From positions 30,686 through 39,723 of the forward strand of contig PMMJ01000538.1 in NCBI GenBank assembly GCA_003162255.1: a DNA stretch of 9,038 nt, in the 5' to 3' direction. Origin of the DNA: Acidobacteriaceae bacterium. Lineage in GTDB: Bacteria > Acidobacteriota > Terriglobia > Terriglobales > Acidobacteriaceae. The notes under the pieces were generated by a model, which saw only the letters and a program-made list of their open reading frames with translations, did not search any database and was not told the origin of the DNA. This document shows, in pieces, positions 6,309-9,038 of the stretch; position 1 is the first letter of the stretch; each line of letters opens with the position of its first letter. The translations under genes were made by a program, and so were the position numbers.

Positions 6309-7679
6309 TCACTCGCCGTCGTTGTCGTCAATGCCAATCTTCGACAGCCGATACCGCAGCGCATTCCGCGAGAGCCCCAGCAGACGCGCCGCTTGTGATT
6401 TATTTCCGCCCGCACGCTTCAGAGCTTCGCGGATCATTTCATCTTCCCACTGGTCAAGCGTCATGCCGTCGGGAAGAAAGCGATCGGACGTAGCGTTGTT
6501 GCGATTGCGCGGCGAGTCGAGTTGTATGTCGCTGGCTTCCAACTGGCTGCCCGAAGCCAGAGCGCAGGCGCGTTCGATGACGTTCTGCAGTTCCCGCACA
6601 TTGCCCGGCCAATAATGACCGGCGAGAAGCTGCATCGCGGCGGACGAAATTCCATTGATGGTCTCCGATCTCCCAGAATCCTTGGCGAAGCGCGCGAGGA
6701 ACAGCTCCGCTAATCCAGGGATATCTTCTTTGTGTTCACGCAAAGGCGGGATATCGATCGGAACCACGTTGAGCCGGTAGTAGAGGTCTTCGCGAAAAGT
6801 TCCGTCTTCAAGCGCGGCGCGCAGATCGCGGTTCGTCGCAGCCAGAAGCCGCACGTCGACTTTGATGGTGCGTGTGCCGCCCAGTCGCTCGAACTCGCGC
6901 TCCTGCAGCACGCGGAGAAGCTTGACCTGGGTGGCGGCCGGTACGTCTCCGATTTCATCGAGGAAAAGCGTGCCTTTGTCGGCAAGCTCGAATTTGCCCG
7001 GCTTGCTGGCGATGGCTCCAGTGAAGGCTCCCTTTTCGTAGCCAAAGAGTTCGCTCTCCAGAAGATTTTCGGGAATCGCGGTGCTGTTGATCTTGATAAA
7101 TGGCCCGGAAGTGCGGCGCGATTTTTCGTGGATGGCGCGGGCGATGAGGTCTTTGCCAACTCCGCTTTCGCCGCCCAGCAGAACAGTGGAGTTGGTGGGC
7201 GCAACCCGTTCTACGGTAGCCAGCACTTCCTGCATTTTGGGACTGATGGCCACGATGTTGGGATGGCTGTACTTCTGTCCAAGAGCTTCGCGCAGCGAGC
7301 GATTCTCCTCACGCAGGCGGGAGTTATCAAGCTCCTTGTGCACCACCATCCGCATTTCGGCGAGCGAGAATGGCTTGAGCACGTAGTCGCTGGCGCCAGC
7401 CTTCATTGCCTCGACCGCCGTTTCAACCGACCCGAACGCGGTCATGACCACGACGGGCAAAGCGGGATTTTGCTGCTTGGCCGTTTGCAGAAATTCGAGC
7501 CCGCTGATGCCGGGGAGTTTGAGATCGGTAAGAACGAGGTGAACGGGTTCGGAGGCGAGTAGCTTCAGCCCGGTTTCGGCGTCGCCTGCGGAGAGTGTTT
7601 TGAAGCCGTCGTCGCCCAGGTTCAGTTCAAGCAGTCGCCGCATCTTGGCTTCGTCTTCGATGATGAGAATAGTCTGCAT
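6309..7679 (-). CDS. Sigma-54-dependent NtrC/ZraR-type response regulator
   Basis: 456 residues from ATG 7679. The receiver domain spans about 1-115, with acidic pair E8-D9, phospho-acceptor D52, T80 and K102. A short coiled linker leads to the AAA+ sigma-54 activator domain at about 140-370: Walker A GESGVGKD (170-177), sigma-54 contact loop GAFTGA (217-222), Walker B GTLFLDEIGD (236-245), and FREDLYYRLNVVPI with arginine-finger region at 295-308. A Fis-type helix-turn-helix closes the protein (about 424-450, GGNKSQAARLLGLSRNALRYR). All key residues are intact, so it should hydrolyse ATP and open sigma-54 promoters when phosphorylated. The start lies four bases after the kinase stop with no good Shine-Dalgarno sequence, implying translational coupling. 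The longer frame to 7850 overlaps the kinase and is rejected. Target genes cannot be told from this window. Confidence 0.95.
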   Translation of the reverse strand: MQTILIIEDEAKMRRLLELNLGDDGFKTLSAGDAETGLKLLASEPVHLVLTDLKLPGISGLEFLQTAKQQNPALPVVVMTAFGSVETAVEAMKAGASDYVLKPFSLAEMRMVVHKELDNSRLREENRSLREALGQKYSHPNIVAISPKMQEVLATVERVAPTNSTVLLGGESGVGKDLIARAIHEKSRRTSGPFIKINSTAIPENLLESELFGYEKGAFTGAIASKPGKFELADKGTLFLDEIGDVPAATQVKLLRVLQEREFERLGGTRTIKVDVRLLAATNRDLRAALEDGTFREDLYYRLNVVPIDIPPLREHKEDIPGLAELFLARFAKDSGRSETINGISSAAMQLLAGHYWPGNVRELQNVIERACALASGSQLEASDIQLDSPRNRNNATSDRFLPDGMTLDQWEDEMIREALKRAGGNKSQAARLLGLSRNALRYRLSKIGIDDNDGE

Positions 7680-7683
7680 TTGC

Positions 7684-9038
7684 TTAGCTCGTGCCAGTGT
7701 GGGGACGGGCGACCTCGCCCGTCCAAGCCGAGCGAAACTCGGCAGTTGCCATGGCCTCGATGGTTTCTTCGAGAGGAAAAAAAAGTGTAAATACGGCGCC
7801 GCCCTCGGGCGCGTTCTCGACATGGATCGACCCATGATGACCATCCACAATCTTCGACACGATGGAGAGTCCCAGTCCCACGCCGATTTTCTTCGTGGTC
7901 ACAAACGGGTTGAAAATTTCTTCGCGCAGTTCTTCGGGAACGCCGGGGCCGGTGTCGGTCAGGCGAAGTTCGACTCCCTCGCGACCGTCCCTTGTAGCAG
8001 GTTGAACCTCGACCCGCAAAGTGCCGCCATGGTCTTCCATAGCCTCGTAGGCGTTCTGCACCAGATTGAGGAACGCTTGCTCGCACAGGCTTTCGTCAAG
8101 CGGAACCAGCGGCAGTCCGCTGGCGTAGTGGCGCTCGACACGCACGGGTTTGCCTTTCTGTTTGCCGGCAAAGCGATCTGCGACAATTTGCAGCACGCGG
8201 TCCAGAAGCGCGATCAAGTTCGCGGGAAGCGGTTCGGCATGAAGCGGACGAGCGAAGTCCAGAAACTCTGTGACTAGGGCGCTGAGCCGGTTGACCTCGG
8301 TCGAAATGTATCCGGCCAACTCGCGGGCAAGCTCGTCGGAGGCCTGCAATTTCTGCGTCAACATTTCGGCTGAGCCCTTGATGACTCCCAGAGGATTTCG
8401 GATTTCGTGCGCCAATCCAGCCGACAACTGGCCGAGAGCGGCCAGCCGTTCCGAGCGCCGTGCTTCGGCCTGAGCGTGCTCCAGGCGGCGATTGGTTTCG
8501 GCAAGGCGTTCGGCGAGTTCACGGTACAACTGGGTTTGATGCTGGCTCTGCTGCGAGAACCGGTTGACGACCATGGCCGCGAGAAAGAAGAACAGGATGC
8601 GCACGCCGAGTAATCCAAGCGCCTCAGGCGTCAACTCGTATTCCTGCATTGCCGGGTAGAGATAGGAACAATAGGCGGCCGAAGCAAACAGAGTCCACAG
8701 CAGCGTAGCCCACGGGCCGCAATACAGCGCCGCCGTCACGACCGGAACAAAGTAGATAGGCCAGTAACTGCTGTTGATGCCGATTTCGCCGGTGTGGTCG
8801 ATCAGCAGAGTGGCCAGCAAAATCTTGAGCAGTATGACGTAGGAAACCCCGCGTTTCGGGAAGTGGGAGATCAGCTTTGTCTCCAGCACTTGCACAATTC
8901 CGATGGCGAGGAGAATTAACTGCTTGTGCCATTCGAGTAGCGGAGGGAGAACGGCCAGTATGGCGAGGAAGAGGAGCCAGATGGTGAGCCAAGCTGCGTC
9001 GAGGCGGGTAAACCGCCGGGACTCTGGGTCGAGAATGC
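7684..9038 (-). CDS. Membrane sensor histidine kinase, NtrB/ZraS-like (N-terminus outside window)
   Basis: The frame stays open to the right edge, so the GTG at 8895 is not the true start; 450 residues are visible. By visible numbering, about 14-157 holds roughly five to six hydrophobic membrane segments (first AAWLTIWLLFLAILAVL) with no large periplasmic sensor domain. A coiled linker follows at about 159-197. The dimerisation/phosphorylation helix has GLAHEIRNPLGVIKG with phospho-histidine H210. The ATPase domain shows the N box NLVQNAYEAM (N328), DTGPG at 361-365, NPF at 376-378, and GVGLGLSIV at 385-393. It ends normally at about FFPLEE. The last roughly 25 residues are an extra tail, 17 of them encoded by repeat copy 3. 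It should autophosphorylate and pass phosphate to D52 of the regulator downstream. The signal is unknown; membrane or redox state is possible given the multi-span input region. Confidence 0.93.
   Translation of the reverse strand, partial: ILDPESRRFTRLDAAWLTIWLLFLAILAVLPPLLEWHKQLILLAIGIVQVLETKLISHFPKRGVSYVILLKILLATLLIDHTGEIGINSSYWPIYFVPVVTAALYCGPWATLLWTLFASAAYCSYLYPAMQEYELTPEALGLLGVRILFFFLAAMVVNRFSQQSQHQTQLYRELAERLAETNRRLEHAQAEARRSERLAALGQLSAGLAHEIRNPLGVIKGSAEMLTQKLQASDELARELAGYISTEVNRLSALVTEFLDFARPLHAEPLPANLIALLDRVLQIVADRFAGKQKGKPVRVERHYASGLPLVPLDESLCEQAFLNLVQNAYEAMEDHGGTLRVEVQPATRDGREGVELRLTDTGPGVPEELREEIFNPFVTTKKIGVGLGLSIVSKIVDGHHGSIHVENAPEGGAVFTLFFPLEETIEAMATAEFRSAWTGEVARPHTGTS
7699..7750. 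repeat. Dispersed double-hairpin repeat, copy 3, inside the kinase 3' end
   Basis: 52 bases in the same orientation as copies 1 and 2. Stem 1 is GGACGGGCG (7703-7711) with CGCCCGTCC (7716-7724), 9 bp around ACCT. Stem 2 is GCCGAG (7727-7732) with CTCGGC (7738-7743). Compared with copy 1, the seventh pair of stem 1 is G-C instead of C-G. It lies wholly within the kinase coding sequence and encodes ATAEFRSAWTGEVARPH in the C-terminal tail. Its edge is 19 bases upstream of the regulator start. Confidence 0.88.

Noticed and set aside
6053..6493. Plus-strand open frame covering the hairpin cluster
   Set aside because: Its residues come from translated repeats (AAKRQN twice) and it runs into the regulator gene antisense. 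Best explained as repeat DNA.
7680..7850. Longer response-regulator N-terminus starting at 7850
   Set aside because: The added 57 residues overlap the kinase coding region and repeat copy 3, and the receiver domain begins normally at 7679.
8893..8895. GTG 8895 as the kinase start
   Set aside because: The frame is open to the window edge and continues with hydrophobic membrane-segment sequence, so the start lies outside.

Overview
The window looks like chromosomal DNA of a soil-type, GC-rich bacterium, most likely an Acidobacteriota (Terriglobia/Koribacter-like). This is inferred from three things: a dispersed double-hairpin repeat resembling ones I associate with that phylum, a large secreted FecR/DUF6600-type protein, and a pairing of secreted glycoside hydrolases. 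No rRNA or marker gene is present, so the assignment is tentative.

Layout, left to right. (1) Positions 1-198 (+) hold the last 65 codons of a GH30-type glycosidase. (2) It faces, tail to tail, a secreted GH42-type beta-galactosidase (2508-379, minus). (3) Next is a COG3967/DltE-like short-chain dehydrogenase (3405-2641, minus). (4) A convincing intrinsic terminator at 3560-3519 closes the gene upstream of it, a 759-residue secreted FecR-domain protein with aromatic WAPY/GRW repeats and a Gly/Ser/Arg/His-rich tail (5896-3617, minus). (5) The 412-base gap 5897-6308 carries the FecR leader and promoter area, with a TTAACT-type inverted repeat and a cluster of short hairpins with a tandem 30-base repeat. 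(6) A sigma-54-dependent response regulator (7679-6309, minus) and its membrane histidine kinase (from beyond the right edge to 7684, minus) form a tight two-gene operon.

Functionally the window contains a likely carbohydrate-degrading pair (GH30 fragment, GH42), an isolated oxidoreductase, an envelope or surface protein of unknown role, and an NtrB/NtrC-type two-component system. Nothing shows that the two-component system controls the other genes.

The most notable non-coding feature is a roughly 52-base double-hairpin repeat present three times in the same orientation (213-264, 2538-2613, 7699-7750). One base pair of its first stem covaries between copies. One copy is interrupted or rebuilt by a second widespread-looking motif. 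One copy lies inside the 3' end of the kinase gene, where it encodes 17 residues of the C-terminus just ahead of the regulator start. I see no CRISPR array, tRNA, rRNA, transposase or phage gene, and no clear new multi-gene system.
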